Positions 32,424 through 43,636 of a stretch of DNA of 61,000 nucleotides are shown here, piece after piece. Location: positions 683,138 through 744,137 of the forward strand of contig CAJNDS010000247.1 of assembly GCA_905221605.1 (NCBI GenBank), read 5' to 3'. The stretch is from Symbiodinium natans (taxonomy: Eukaryota; Sar; Dinophyceae; Suessiales; Symbiodiniaceae). Position numbers and translations under genes: made by a program. The notes under the pieces were generated by a model. The model saw only the letters and a program-made list of their open reading frames with translations. It made no database searches and was not told the DNA's origin. How positions within the stretch are numbered: the first letter of the stretch is position 1; the number at the start of each line of letters is the position of its first letter.

Positions 32424-32462
32424 GTTTAGGGTTTAGGGTTTAGGGTTTGGGGTTTAGGGTTT
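32424..32462. repeat. TTTAGGG array
   Basis: Five units with one TTTGGGG variant. Opposite in orientation to the larger CCCTAAA array 220 bp downstream. Confidence 0.93.
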
Positions 32463-32683
32463 TCTCCCGACCCCTGAACTACCCGACTCAAGGGAGATGG
32501 CTCCATCCCTTACAACCCTAAACGCTCACGTGATCCTCGTGTTTCTAATGGCGATCCTTGTGGTTGTGATGCTTTTGGCCATGGCGGAGAACACGAAAGC
32601 AGTGGTCTCCGTGGGTGTTTTGGTTTCATGTTCCTGGCAGCCTGATGCAAGCCTCGCTCCAAAGATGGCGCGAACCAGAAAAA

Positions 32684-32850
32684 ACCCTAAACCCTATAAC
32701 TCTGAACCCTAAACCCTAAACCCCAAGCCCTAAGCCCTAAACCCTAAACCCTAAACCCTAAACCTTATAACTCTGAACCCTAAACTCTAAACCCTAAGCC
32801 CTAAGCCCTAAACCCTAAACCCTAAACCCTAAACTCTAAACCCTAAACCC
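32684..32850. repeat. CCCTAAA array with internal duplication
   Basis: About 165 bp of CCCTAAA/CCCTAAG. A block with CCTATAACTCTGAACCCTAA is repeated about 70 bp later as CCTTATAACTCTGAACCC, so the array grew by duplicating a higher-order segment. A further short array is at 32996-33023. Confidence 0.93.
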
Positions 32851-33101
32851 AACAACCCTGAACCTTATCACCAACTTGGAGCCCAGGAACCGGGACACCT
32901 TCCTGCTTGGCAGGGACATCCGTGGCTCAGCTTCCACTCAGGCTCTTGAGAGACATGCCCAGATACTCGTATACGTGTGTCACACACACGTGCCATCCCT
33001 AAACCCTAAACCCTAAACCCTATTTGCAATATATTTTCACAGACCTTTCTTTGGCCACGACCACCCTGTGGGCTCATTCGACCCGTGAGTGCGACCACAC
33101 C

Positions 33102-33265
33102 GTACTTGGAGGTTCATGGTACTTCTTAGCCAATCAGAACTGCACTTATAGCCCACGTATAAGCCCCTTAAGTGCCCTAATATGCTTATTTATAAGCACA
33201 GTTATATGTACTGCAATAAGTACAGTGATAATTGGTTATAACAAGTGCCATGAACCTCTAAGTAC
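33102..33265. mobile_element. Inverted-repeat element, family D, copy 1
   Basis: Left arm GTACTTGGAGGTTCATGGTA and right arm (inverse GTACTTAGAGGTTCATGGCA) match at 18 of 20 bases. A shorter relative is at 52241-52325 and shares the interior word ACTTATA/GACCCA. Non-coding, 164 bp. Its right tip abuts the AT-rich zinc-finger-like fragment. Confidence 0.7.
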
Positions 33266-33490
33266 CACCTAAAACCGTGTATTAATTTTAAAATATTATG
33301 TAATAATAACAAATGTAAAAAATATATTAACAGAATTGAATATAATAAACATATAAATGAATTATGTAAATACAAAATTGTAATATGTCCATTTGCAATA
33401 TATGGTTGTGATATTAAAGGATTAATTGATGATAATGACGATAAAAGAAAATTAGAATTAAATAATAATAATGACGATAAAAGACAATAA
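33266..33490 (+). pseudogene. AT-rich TRAF-type zinc-finger-like fragment
   Basis: Open frame without Met, ending at TAA 33488-33490. Reads CINFKILCNNNKCKKYINRI, then HINELCKY, then VICPFAIYGC, followed by an acidic Asn/Asp/Lys tail. The arrangement C-x6-C-x4-C...H-x4-C...C-x6-GC is that of TRAF/SIAH-like zinc fingers, ubiquitin-pathway or adaptor proteins. Third positions are almost all A/T, unlike any other coding segment here, and the fragment is cut at the left by element D. Foreign origin is inferred, not shown. Beyond it, 33500-33650 is GC-rich with TTTGGGG words. Confidence 0.5.
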
Positions 33491-33594
33491 GGTGGCCTTG
33501 GTCCCCCTGGGTTCGAAGCAGCTGCTGGCCGTGGCCGCTGGGGCGTGCCTGCTGTGCGTAGGAGAGGCCCCTTACTTGCGCAGTTGCGGAGTTT

Positions 33595-33650
33595 GGGGGT
33601 TGGGGTTTGGGGTTTGGGGTTTGTGGTTTGGGGTTTAGAGTTTAGGGTGT
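33595..33650. repeat. TTTGGGG variant array
   Basis: Mostly GGTTTGG heptamers, turning into TTTAGGG at the right. Shows a variant dialect of the telomere-type repeat. Confidence 0.85.
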
Positions 33651-33659
33651 CGGTCTTGG

Positions 33660-36600
33660 TGTGTTCTTGTAAGGGAGTTGTTGCGCAGATTTGGACGACA
33701 CCGTGACCGCCGTGCTCACGTAGGTTCCAGGGCAATGGGATGGAATGAGGTGATTTGTGATTGGCATTGCCTCGTCGCGGTGTGTGGATGGGGCTTGGTG
33801 CTTAGAGAGACGGGTGTCCCACGGTCGTGGCGGCATCGGCAGGTGGAGGCGAATGGCATGCGCGGATCTCAGACACTCAGAGCTGTAGGCGGTCTATATG
33901 TATATATATATATACACATACAATATATTCATATATGTCTGTATACAGTACATATGTACATATATATACATATGTCTTTAAGCATAAGCCTCCCGATGAA
34001 GTTGCGAAACGTAGATGTGTTAAGGCTCGTGGGTAGGGGTGTCCTGCGTTCGTTGAGATGTTTGAGCCCCCGGCTCCAGCCGCCGACCCCGCAGGAGAAA
34101 CGGTTCAGGCGGTTCAGGGTTCAGTGTTGACACGGCGGGAATTGACTTGGCGGTTTTTTGAGGTTCATGAAGCACTAGGAAACAGTGTTGGCAGGGTCGT
34201 CGGCTCTTGTTTGTTTATCGGTTTCTCCAAGCGGCTCTTAAAGGGATTTACCTAAGGGTTTAGGGTTTGAAGAAAAGGTGCTTGCAAAAGGTCGCAAGGG
34301 TTGTCTTTAGAATCCAGAGGGCAGAAAAATCCAGGGAGTCCAGGGTCGATCAAGGCCCTCCCCCAAAGGCTCGCACCAACCTTGAGGCTTTTCGAGGTCC
34401 GTGGGGAGTTTTTCGGTTCTTTCAAGGTTGCAAGAGGTTTGAGGGGTTTTCGGGTGTCCCAAGCGCACCAGCCAAAGCTTTGGAGTCTTTGCAAAAGGCG
34501 CTCTCGCCAAGGTACAAGGGGTCCCATGCAGTCCTCAGAAGGGGGAGGGGAAAGCCTCCAAGTGCCCGAGAACCAACGCTTTTCTCACTTCGCCCCAAGC
34601 ATGCTCCACCCGCCCCCCGAGCTTTTGAAAACCGCTCAAACCCATCCAACACGAACGCAGCGCCGGGGTCGGCGGATTCACCGCGATCCTCAAAAACCGA
34701 AACCCCCAACCCACAACACCCGACACACCCCAAATGCATCGTGTGGTGTGTGGTGGAGCCGAACCCAAAACACCAGGCACCCCAACCCTATTTCTAATGC
34801 TCATTGAACCGACGCCAGAGCCATTTGCACATCGAAGCTCCACATCTTGACTGTTCCCTGGTTTCCCTACACAAAGCCCTGCCTGCCTAAAATCTATGAC
34901 GTGCACAACACACAATATTCCATACATAATATAAATATGCACACACGCTATAAACAATGCAGGTAGCATGAACAAATGCAGTATTTATTCATCCACTGAA
35001 GCCTCGAAGCCAGAAGGCGCTGGAGCAAGCTGTGGGACTTCCTGGAGCCTTCCAGCACGGGTGGCGAGGAGGCCAAACGGGAAGACCCTGAATATCCCTA
35101 GCCCTACGAGGCCTTGGAGCCCTTAAGCCCCAAAAGCAACCGACGGGAGTCCAAAAGCCCCCACAATCTCGGTGGTGTGGGTTCCAAGCATTGAGGCGTG
35201 CAGCGCCGCTTTGGGCTTTGGATTGCGAGCTTTTCCTAGCAAGCCCGTGTGCCGGCTTCCGGAGAAGTGAATCGGCAAAGGTTTTTGCTACATGCTGTGG
35301 ATCACACCGACGCCTACCCTAAACGGTCTAACCCATGAGAGTTAAATTCTAAACCAACCCTACACAGGGGCGCGGTGCTTACGCACAAGGCTTGGGGTGT
35401 GAACTCCCAAGGAGCTGCAAGGTCAAGGCTTTATGGGTTTTACGGGAGTTTAATCAGGTTGGCCTTAAATCATGTCTACTTGCTGGGTGCTGAAGTGGGA
35501 GTGGGCGGCGGGGGAAGATGTGTATGGTAGACATGGGGCTCTGCGCTCACTCCCCAAGAGGTTAGTAAGCATAGGATTTAGAGAAGCCTCACAGACCCCA
35601 GCCCTCAAAGCCTCGCGAGGTTTGGTCTGTCCAGGGAGCACAATGGGACGAAGAAGGCAGGCGGCCGGGAGACACTTACCCTTGACTGCTTTGAGGTTGA
35701 AACCTCGGTTTTATGTTTTTTAACTTCCGCTTTTAATATAGGTCTAAGACTGCACAGCAATGCACAAAGACGGCTCAAAAGAGCAGCAAAGAGTGCTAAA
35801 GGCTTAACACACCTCCACCCTCAACGAAGAACCGTAGAACCCCCCAGCCCCACCTCAGAAAGCCTCTGTTGATCTCTGCTGGCTCCCTAGACCCGCAGGA
35901 AGCGCTGGTCCCCTAAGCCCCCCACACCCTCAACTCTTCACCCTCTTACATCCTCAAACCAAGCAAGCCTAAAATTCCTTAACCCTCAGTGGCGGTCTTC
36001 GCGGTGGAGCTGGTGGGAACCCTCCACCTCCGCTGGGCAGACTCTTCTGGGCCGCGGTCGACCTCGCAGGAGGCAATTTAAGAAGGGCTTGGACACGCCG
36101 TGGGGTATTTCAGGTTTGGGGTTCAGGGTTTTAGGTGACGACAGCTAGCTGCGCGGAGCTTTCGGGAGTTTTGTGTAACCTTTTGTCTTGCGGCAAAAGC
36201 GGAAGGTGGGGTGGTGGAGGAGGGGGAGGTGGTTGAAAAGCGGGTGGGGTGGGTGGGTGGGTGGGGGGAATGGGGGAATCATTCATTAATCAGGAGGCAT
36301 GACCCTAGGTCATCTTCGTATTTGGCTTCAACATAGGGGATACTGCGACAAAGCTTCAACGAGAACTGCAAACACCAACCCAAACCCTACAAAGCCTAAG
36401 TCCTCCGCAGATGTCCTCAGCACTTGACTCGGTATTCCAGAGTACTAGCTTACTGGCTTTCGTCCGCCCTGCTCTCAAATATTGCACGTGTACACAAAAC
36501 ATCACCAAACTGCAGATAATATGTATCTGATCCATGATGCATTTCATTTTGCTGTCATGATTTTCCTCGAATAAGTGGCGCGCTACGGCACGTGCGTGAA

Positions 36601-37260
36601 AAATCCCTTAAGATCGAACACCCTCACACTTCAAACCAAAGATATACTTTTTCAGGTAGCCATCTCAGCTGTTTTGTGTTTGCTGCTTGAATTGTTATTT
36701 TGCTTTTTACTACTATTTGATTTGTTTCTTTGTGACTATTTTTGTCTCGGTGTGGAACGTTATCATGTACTAATCTGGCGTGCCTTTTCACGAACCACTG
36801 CCTCCAAAACCCAGGCACCTAGTACATCCTCCGGCGCGTCGGTTGCTTTGGCGGTGGTGGGTCTACGCCAGGCAAGAACCTGTACCTGAGTGCTGGGGCT
36901 CGGGGTGTAGATGATTCTGCGATAAACATCCACAACAAGCAATTACTCTCCCTCCGAAGCTTTAAAACTTTTCGCCTGAAGTTAGTCGAGGGTGCGGGGT
37001 TTGGCAAGGCTATGCAAGGGTCAAAGGGTCACGTAGGTTTGTAGCCATGACTTTGAGATCTTCGCCCAGTCCATGTTTCAGCCTTGAAGAGTAATGCAGG
37101 TTTGCTGAGTTTCGCTAGCCATAATAAATCCTAGGCCCTCAGCCCTAAACTTACACGTTCTTCATCGAGAATAGTAGGTGCCCTATAGACAACCCCTTAA
37201 AGGGCTACTTACTTCGTTCCCTGGTTACCTTTTTAAGAACTATAGTAATTACTTAAGTGA
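33660..37260. other. No gene recognised
   Basis: Contains a TA/CATA patch (33900-33980), a Val/Gly-rich G tract (36200-36270) and many long but unconserved frames (34267-34807 on both strands). No module exon of good quality was found. Confidence 0.5.
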
Positions 37261-37274
37261 ACCCAGCATTACAA

Positions 37275-37350
37275 GCCTTCGGCCAGGTTGCACTGGCATA
37301 TGGAGCCCTCACGCCATTTGGTGCCAGCTGCTCGTCAAGCAAAAGTGCTG
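37275..37350 (+). CDS. Candidate exon, segment C of the Cys module
   Basis: Reads FGQVALAYGALTPFGASCSS. GALTP and the final Cys are in place, the first Cys is Tyr, and the TF is FG. A diverged copy. Confidence 0.42.
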
Positions 37351-37559
37351 GGACTGTCCAGCACCTCACTTACGGCCTTAAAGCATCCCTTATCAGGGTC
37401 GGAGTTACGGGCGATATCGCCACTAGTAGAGCACGTGGCATGCTTTCCTTATTGTGGCATGGCTGAACTCAAATTCCTTAACAGCACCCAGCCCCAGTTA
37501 TGGAGAACACAGCCTTCGCGAAAAAGTTGAGCCGGGGATGGCTCATGCCCAACAATCCG

Positions 37560-37608
37560 GGGATTAGGGCTTAGGGCTTAGGGTTTAGGGTTTATGGTTT
37601 AGGGTTTT
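37560..37608. repeat. TTTAGGG array
   Basis: Six units with AGGGCTT and TTTATGG variants. Confidence 0.9.
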
Positions 37609-37839
37609 GGCGGCTAGTTTTTGAGGGGTTGCGCCGTTTGAGGTCCGAGGCTTGCTTGCCATGTGCTGCGTTAAGACGTCTTTGGTTGGGAGCGGGGCGC
37701 TTTGCAAGCAGCTCGAAGCACGGGATGATTGTGAAGGAGCTTAGGCGAAGTTGCCACAAGAAGGATACTCGAGTATCTACCGAACAACCCCACCAGGGTA
37801 ACTTGAATCTTCAGACCCCCTTTTTGTATCTCCACGCAG

Positions 37840-37901
37840 TACATGAGTGCAAAGCGCCATGTTCATGGATTGTAGATGCACGCATTGAGGTCTGTGTTAC
37901 T
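37840..37901 (+). CDS. Exon, segment A of the Cys module
   Basis: Acceptor CTCCACGCAG| and donor TTACT|GTAAGA. Reads HECKAPCSWIVDARIEVCVT: C-x-AP, Ile, A and the second Cys fit segment A with one extra residue. It begins with two bases of a codon and ends on a codon border, exactly as the exon at 25180. Confidence 0.62.
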
Positions 37902-37904
37902 GTA

Positions 37905-39515
37905 AGACCAGGTTCTGGAGTGTACTTCTGTACCCTGTTCCTTTCGCGGATGAGGTGACGGCACTCTATGGACTCTGCCCCGAAAGCAGTGCAGACTGCC
38001 AGAAGCGTAGCCTGGCGGTGACTTTCAAGTTTGGGAATGGAGATTCGTTGAGGGTTCGGGGATGTTTTGGTTTGTTGGGCACGGCATCTGGGTCCCCAAG
38101 CGCCAAACCCTGAACGCTCAATCGACTCCCGCTGCGGTTTCTGCCGCATCATTGCTCCGGCTTGGCTTTAGCAGCACATGCGCCCGCGGAACGTTGAGGA
38201 ATCTTCAAGAGATACCTTGATCATATACTCTCTAAGCAGGGTAGTTGTCAGTACCCGCTACAGAAGGGAGACTTGCCTCGTGAAAGGGTGTATTGGGCTA
38301 CTCAACGATTACTCTGGGTAGGGTTTGAGGTCACGGGGCTTCAAACCTCCGACTTCAAAACCTCAACGGCATACCAAGAGCCCTCTTCTGGGAAGAAGCC
38401 CCATCACCTAAAGGCCTTTAAGTTCTCATCGTTCTGCTGAAAGAGCAGCATCTCTATGAACATGGTCCAGTGGGTTTCAAGGGCCAAGAGCATTTTGATT
38501 GGCTCCAGTGTCGAAGGTCGCTGGGTCTCGTCGCCTACGACGCCGCTTGGCGCACACTGGGAGCACGGCATGACGAGGATTTTCAGGAGCAAGAGCTCGT
38601 TCTGAATGAGGAGAACGGCCTAAGCATGTTTTGCAATAAGAGCCCTTTCTTATGAAAAGGACCTCTGAGAGGGATAAGTTTGGGCCGCAGAAGCTCTCTT
38701 AAACGTTCACCGAGCCGTTTCTCATGCCTGAAGGTGAGTGGCTGCGCTGCAAATGCTGACGCCGACGGAGACTTTGCCTGTCATTCTGGAGGTTATGGGC
38801 CCGAAAGCCGAAAGCCTACACCTCCAAGGCGTCACGCCTTTGCCTTGAATATGTAATTACTCCGCTTCTGCTGGGTTTGAAGACTGGAGTTTACATGATT
38901 TCAGGGTTAGGTTGAGGGTGTAATGGCCTAGGGCTTTGGCTTTGTGGATAAGAAAAGAACATGTTCTCGTGCAGCGGCGGCTCAGCCGCAATGCAGCACC
39001 CTCTGTAGCCAAGGGCCTTGCTCCGAAAAAAGCATTTCGGCAGTGCGTCGCCCCCATCGAAAAAAAGTCCTGAGCCCAAGGTCTATAAAGGAGAAGGGAG
39101 TAGCACGGAGCATGGGCAGATTTTTGAAAGGATGAAGGTTTAGCCTTGGCCTTAACTTTAGTAACATCATCTTCGGCGTTAGCCTCAGCTTCATCCTTAG
39201 AGAGATGAGAAACGGTTCAAAGGGATTCTAAACGCAGCAAGGCATCTCGCGAGGATTCCGGCAGCTTAGAGGGAATTACAGGCTGCCTCGGCCCCCGCGA
39301 CAGGAGAAATGACAGAGGTTCCCAAAACACTACTCTGCATGGCAGAGCATACTTCAGAAGAGACCACAACAAGTAAAAGGACTTACACACCTCCAATTCA
39401 TGCTTCAAGCTGTTACATTTATCTGCCCGAACCCTAAACCCCAAACCCCAAACCCTCAACTCCCCTCCCCTCCTCTCCCCCCTAGACTTAGAGGCGGTTT
39501 GAGGGTTCCCGGGTC
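37905..39515. other. No confident gene
   Basis: Weak module-like readings GFSSTCARGTLRNLQE near 38170 and QMLTPTETLPV near 38745. Otherwise unique sequence with no recognised domain. Confidence 0.5.
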
Positions 39516-39518
39516 GCC

Positions 39519-39605
39519 AAAGGCCTTGTCTTCGAAGACGAGTGCCTCGTCCGCTGTGCGGATTCCCGGAAGCCCTTTGCAGCCAGGTGCCTGTCAGGGC
39601 GCCCA
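39519..39605 (+). CDS. Exon, segment B of the Cys module
   Basis: Reads GLVFEDECLVRCADSRKPFA then ARCLSG. C-LVR-C, ten residues and C-x-S-G equal the spacing of segment B at 56336. The HG pair is replaced. Immediately followed by MITE A copy 2. Confidence 0.5.
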
Positions 39606-39607
39606 GA

Positions 39608-39704
39608 GAGCCCAATACTCCTTGATTAAGGAATATACCTTAAATTATAAAGGTATCCTTAATATGATGTAAGGAATATTCCTTGATTAAGGGGTATTGG
39701 GCTC
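39608..39704. mobile_element. Palindromic MITE, family A, copy 2
   Basis: Same 97-bp length and arms as 11489-11585 with a few substitutions (arms no longer perfectly complementary). Inserted directly after the candidate exon at 39519, so it may alter that exon's 3' end. Confidence 0.82.
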
Positions 39705-40165
39705 TTTGGGGACTGAGACTCTTCGGAACTTGTAACTTTAGTAGGGCAAGTTGCAGGGCGTCCCTCGCATGAGCGGATCATTGGGGGTGCCCGGTTCCTC
39801 CCCGCCCCAATGCTGCTGACATTCCTCACTGGCTTGTGGAGGGAGAAAGCTGCTTGCAGTTTTCATATATTTCGCCCATGGAAGTCCTTCGGAAGTGGTG
39901 TCCCCGTTTTCCATGAAGGTGGCAAGAGCCCTATACCTTAGGGATTCTTGGGAAATATTCTTAATTTTTTGGGTACTGTAATTCCTAAGAAACAGCTAAG
40001 ATCATGATGCTTGCCATGGTTCCAAGTTCAGAATAGATACTTCTCCCCAGAGCGGCCGGTATGGCAGTGAGCCGACAGGAGCTTCTGCCGTCTGCAGGGC
40101 GGCCTCTTCGAACTCCTGGGCTGCGCTGCGCTCTGCAGCTTTGTGGTGTTTGGCGGGAAGGGGCA

Positions 40166-40265
40166 GGGTTTAGGGTTGAGGGTTTAGTGTTTAGGGTTTG
40201 GGTTTAGGGCTTAGGGATTGTAAATTAGGTTAAGGGTTAAGGGTTTAGGGTTTAGGGTTTAGGGT
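40166..40265. repeat. TTTAGGG array, mixed
   Basis: TTTAGGG with TTGAGGG, TTTAGTG and TAAGGG variants, homogeneous at the right end. About 140 bp from an inverted partner at 40406. Confidence 0.92.
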
Positions 40266-40405
40266 AACTAGAGAAGTTGGGGAGTGGGGGTTTTGGGTTG
40301 TCTTAGTAAAGTCGGCTCCCACAACTGAAGCCCCAGGCCCAAAGGCCCTTAACCGCAAGAACCACACTGTAGTTGCAGACATGGTTAAAGAGCCCATGCC
40401 CCCCT

Positions 40406-40456
40406 AAACCCTAAACCCTAAACCCTAAACCCTAAACCCTAAACCCTAAACCCTAT
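40406..40456. repeat. CCCTAAA array
   Basis: Seven uninterrupted units, opposite to the array at 40166. Confidence 0.94.
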
Positions 40457-40617
40457 TACCCCCGAAGGTCAAGCTCCCCAAGTGCCCGGGGCCTTGACGC
40501 CGGGCTGCCGTGAGGGCCAGCGCGCCGCGGCAGGGAGCTGATGATTTCTGATGCGTTAAGTGCCTGACTCTTGGGTTAATGAAGGCGGCAGGGCTTACAA
40601 GGATTTGAGGGTCAGCT

Positions 40618-40722
40618 ATATATATATATATATATGTTTGTGTATGTATGTATGTATGTATGTATGTATGTATGTATGTATGTATGTATGTATGTATGTA
40701 TGTATGTATGTATGTATGTATA
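40618..40722. repeat. TA then GTAT microsatellite
   Basis: Short TATATA run followed by about twenty perfect GTAT units (40642-40720). Confidence 0.95.
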
Positions 40723-40904
40723 ATATGTTACATATACATAGATTTTGTCTAAACTACGTACATGCGTCTGTAGATATGTACGTGTATGTTAGTGTATATG
40801 CAGGCATGCGGTTTAAGGCTCTCCTTTTTTACAAGTGGTGTTGTATAATCGCCCCGCGGCTTGCGGTTTAGAAAGGAGTGCGCCCGAGTATCGTTTAGCT
40901 GGTA

Positions 40905-41430
40905 GAACGATAAGGAGTAAACCAAAAAACGATAACTTTCTGCAGGGTTTTTGTTGTGTGGCCCCTTACACGCCTAACACCCCTTATACCCCTCACACCC
41001 CTCATTCTCTAGGTCAAAAACGATAACAAAACGATAGTTACCCAGAACGATTACTTTTTGTTCACGATGGGGTCTGTTGAAGGACCTGGACCATTTCAGG
41101 GTTGAAGATGTGTGCCCTGTGGTGACTCTGGGCCTGGTGGTTGAATTGTGCGCCGGGTGAACCGCCCTCAGAAACGTCTTGTTCAGGTTTGGGGGCTAGA
41201 ACCTAAATACACCCGTTATTAACCCTGAAACCCACGGCTGCAGGCTCGATGTTGAAGCCACCTAGATCCAAGGCTTTGGAATGCAAGCCAACCAAGTGCT
41301 CCGAAGCATTACCTTTTATATGCAAGCGCTATCAAGCGCTGTAAAACGATAGGAATTCTAGCCAACAATACTGTGTTTTGTGCGCATACACTGTAAAACG
41401 ATAAGGAGTAAAAAACGATAGCATTTTAGG
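40905..41430. repeat. Cluster of AACGATA words
   Basis: AACGATA or AACGATT occurs about nine times in 520 bp. The word ACGATAAGGAGTAAA is present near both ends (about 40908 and 41397). This could mark an element with terminal direct repeats or a protein-binding cluster. No coding sequence lies between. Confidence 0.55.
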
Positions 41431-41640
41431 GAACGGCAGGTTTCCATCGGGGTTGTTATACAGCCCCAAGTCGTTTTCAAGATGTTTCAGGAATGCAACC
41501 CCACCCTAAACTACAGTTCTGAGCGCAGTTCCGGCACAATGATTTTGGGCAAGATGCCACCGTTACAAGCCCTAAGATCGTGCTCAGTGCGCATTCTCCG
41601 CACTTGCGGGAAAAGAAACTGAACACAAGCCTCAGCTGAG

Positions 41641-41725
41641 GCATTGTGATGGGCGGTGTCTGCACATCTGCTTGCCCAGAAGGCTTTGCTGCACCTCGGC
41701 CAATGATCCAGCAGGAAAGCATGCA
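41641..41725 (+). CDS. Exon, segment B of the Cys module
   Basis: After CAGCTGAG|GC the frame reads IVMGGVCTSACPEGFAAPRP: Ile, M-G-G for HG, C-TSA-C, P-x-GF. A possible donor is AAA|GTAGCT near 41727. Confidence 0.7.
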
Positions 41726-41940
41726 AAGTAGCTTACCTAGGTCCGATAATCAAACCGTAGCAGTTGACGATGTCGACTGATTCACAGCGATTCACAGCTG
41801 CGCTGGTTGTCCGTTGACTTCGTGGGCCTGCTCCACCCTATAAACTATAAACCCCGAAAACACGAGTAGGAACTGCCGGTATTGGTCCGTGCACACCCTC
41901 CCCCCGGTCCGAACCCTAAACCCAAACCCCGAGAAATGGG

Positions 41941-42005
41941 GATGCTGGAGGCCACCGTGCCCGCGCTCCTCTGCGCCTTCCGTCCGGACCAGTCCCCGCT
42001 GCCCT
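41941..42005 (+). CDS. Diverged candidate exon, segment C
   Basis: Reads VPALLCAFRPDQSPLPFLEP: LLC with P-x2-F at one residue beyond the usual distance. The final Cys is missing. Confidence 0.35.
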
Positions 42006-42645
42006 TCCTGGAGCCACGAACGCTGCCAGTCGGGGTTATGTTCTACTGGGTGGGGAGTTGGCTATTTTAGTCCCATTTCGCGGCGGTCCACTTTTGAGTG
42101 CTACAGATTTCTAATTGTCGGGGTACTGAAACAAGTGCTCATGATGTAGATGAAGCCGCCGGGAATGCTAATGCTTGCCGTTTTGGGGTTTCAGCGGATC
42201 TTGTTTAGTTTAGGCGCATCTTGGAGGTAGCTATACAAGGCTGTTTTAGGGCTCAGGGTTATGGGATGTCATGGGCTTCTGGGGCTTGCAGAAGTCCAAG
42301 GGTCCTCGAAAGCAATCGCATGCCCCCCTACTCCCGAACATCCTCGACAGATTCTGACGTCTGAATCTTAAACCCAACCCTTGGACCCTTGAGCCCAGCC
42401 ATCTTACCCCGTGAATCCCTCAACCTGAAGCCACTGGGCCTCTCACTCGATTAAAGCCCGGAAGCACCTAAGCAAGTTCAACCCCTAGCTCCCTCCCCAG
42501 AACCCCAAACTCCGATAAAAGGATTAGGGTTGATAGACAGGGTGTAGAGTTCAGGGTTTTAGAAGTTCAGGATTCAGGATTTAGGGTTTTAGGGTCCTCG
42601 GTTTAAGTCCCAAGCCCGAGAACCCCACAGCCACCCCTGAGTCAG

Positions 42646-42725
42646 GTTCAGTTGCTTCCCGCGGGGCTGCGCGGCCCCGGCGTGTACGGAGACCACGGCA
42701 CAACCCACTTGCCAAGGCCAGGATG
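42646..42725 (+). CDS. Exon, segments C+A of the Cys module
   Basis: After TGAGTCAG|G the frame reads FSCFPRGCAAPACTETTAQP then TCQGQDE. FSC ends segment C; C-x-AP, 13 residues, then P-x-C-x-G is a complete segment A. Confidence 0.7.
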
Positions 42726-43312
42726 AGAGATTAGGGCTGCTTGGGGTTTGGGGTTTTATGACTGATAAACATCACCTTGGTTCTTTGTAGGATTTATCGG
42801 GGTTTGTTCGGGGGGCTTAAGGCGTCAGTGCTGTAGGGCCCAACGGTTGCTTCGACCATGCGTGCTTCTGCGGTTGAGGCATTCTTCTTGGAAGCACGTT
42901 CATCTCGATGTTTGCAGTGCCTTCGAGTTGCATGATTTGGAAGAGCCAGGTTAGGGGATCTCACCCACCAGTGGTTCGGCACGCAGCTTTTCAAGTTTTG
43001 CATAGACTGAAGCGGGCTCCTGGTCACCAGCAATGCCCGGCATAAGACGACACTCACATCCAACCTTAGGCTCTGAGCTTGGATTGAGGTGACAGAGGAG
43101 AAGGTGTTGCACAATTGATTTTGCTTTTCACTGGGCCTGCGTGGCAGTGAGCTGCGCTTTAAAGCGAAGCATTGACCATCCCTGGAGGATTTAAATCTTC
43201 CGAGCACCTGGCAGGTAGCCTTAGGCTCTTGAGTGCACTTGTGGACTATTTGGTCTGAGGGTTCTAGGTGTGAAAGCCCATGCCAAAGGTCCACACACCT
43301 ACCCTTGGACAG

Positions 43313-43377
43313 GTGGCTGGCACGTGCCTCACAGCAAGCTTTGCTTGCCCAACTGCTTGCCGGGCTATGCGCCGAGC
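43313..43377 (+). CDS. Exon, segment B of the Cys module
   Basis: After CCTTGGACAG| the frame reads WHVPHSKLCLPNCLPGYAPS: H-x2-L-C-x3-C-LPGY-x-PS, nearly identical to 56336. With a donor at CGAGC|GTGGCT it joins in frame to the segment C exon at 43560 (AAG|GTTCCG); a second donor choice is |GTATGT at 43409. Confidence 0.8.
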
Positions 43378-43559
43378 GTGGCTTGCCTTGCTGTCTTTCA
43401 ATGCCCGGGTATGTATTCTGGCTTAGGGTTGAGGGCCACTTCCTTCGAGCTTCCCGGGCTTTGGGGTGTGTCGCTCTCCGTACTGTTGGGAACATTTGTT
43501 TTCATTGTATCCGACTATTTTTTGTGCCAAGCGCCACATCAGCACCTGCCAGCTTGAAG

Positions 43560-43632
43560 GTTCCGTACCTGAGCTGCTTCGCTGGGCGCCTGGAGCCACC
43601 CAGCTACGACTGTCGCCTTGAAGGACCACAGC
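43560..43632 (+). CDS. Exon, segment C of the Cys module
   Basis: After CAGCTTGAAG| the frame reads VPYLSCFAGRLEPPSYDCRL: LSC-x2-G-x-L-x-P-x-SY-x-C. It joins 43313-43377 in phase to form a B-C unit. Ends before the TTTAGGG array at 43637. Confidence 0.72.
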
Positions 43633-43636
43633 GAGT

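Larger units (their letters stand above)
31905..33100. other. No gene; telomere-like arrays
   Basis: Besides the arrays listed separately there is only a short forward frame with a Val/Leu/Ala-rich stretch (32500-32590) that could be membrane-like by composition. No further support. Confidence 0.5.

Noticed and set aside
32497-32712. Small membrane protein (Val/Leu/Ala-rich 71-codon frame)
   Set aside because: Ends in translated telomere repeat and has no other support.
34060-34200. Reading GSVLTRRELTWRFF as a segment C
   Set aside because: Only the Leu-Thr pair and Phe agree; no cysteine and no splice border.
34267-34807. Overlapping frames of 168-176 codons on + and 105-146 codons on -
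   Set aside because: Four frames open at once over GC-rich sequence; no conserved pattern.
42794-43495. 233-codon minus-strand open frame
   Set aside because: No recognisable motif, average composition of an unselected frame, and it overlaps the strong + strand exon at 43313.
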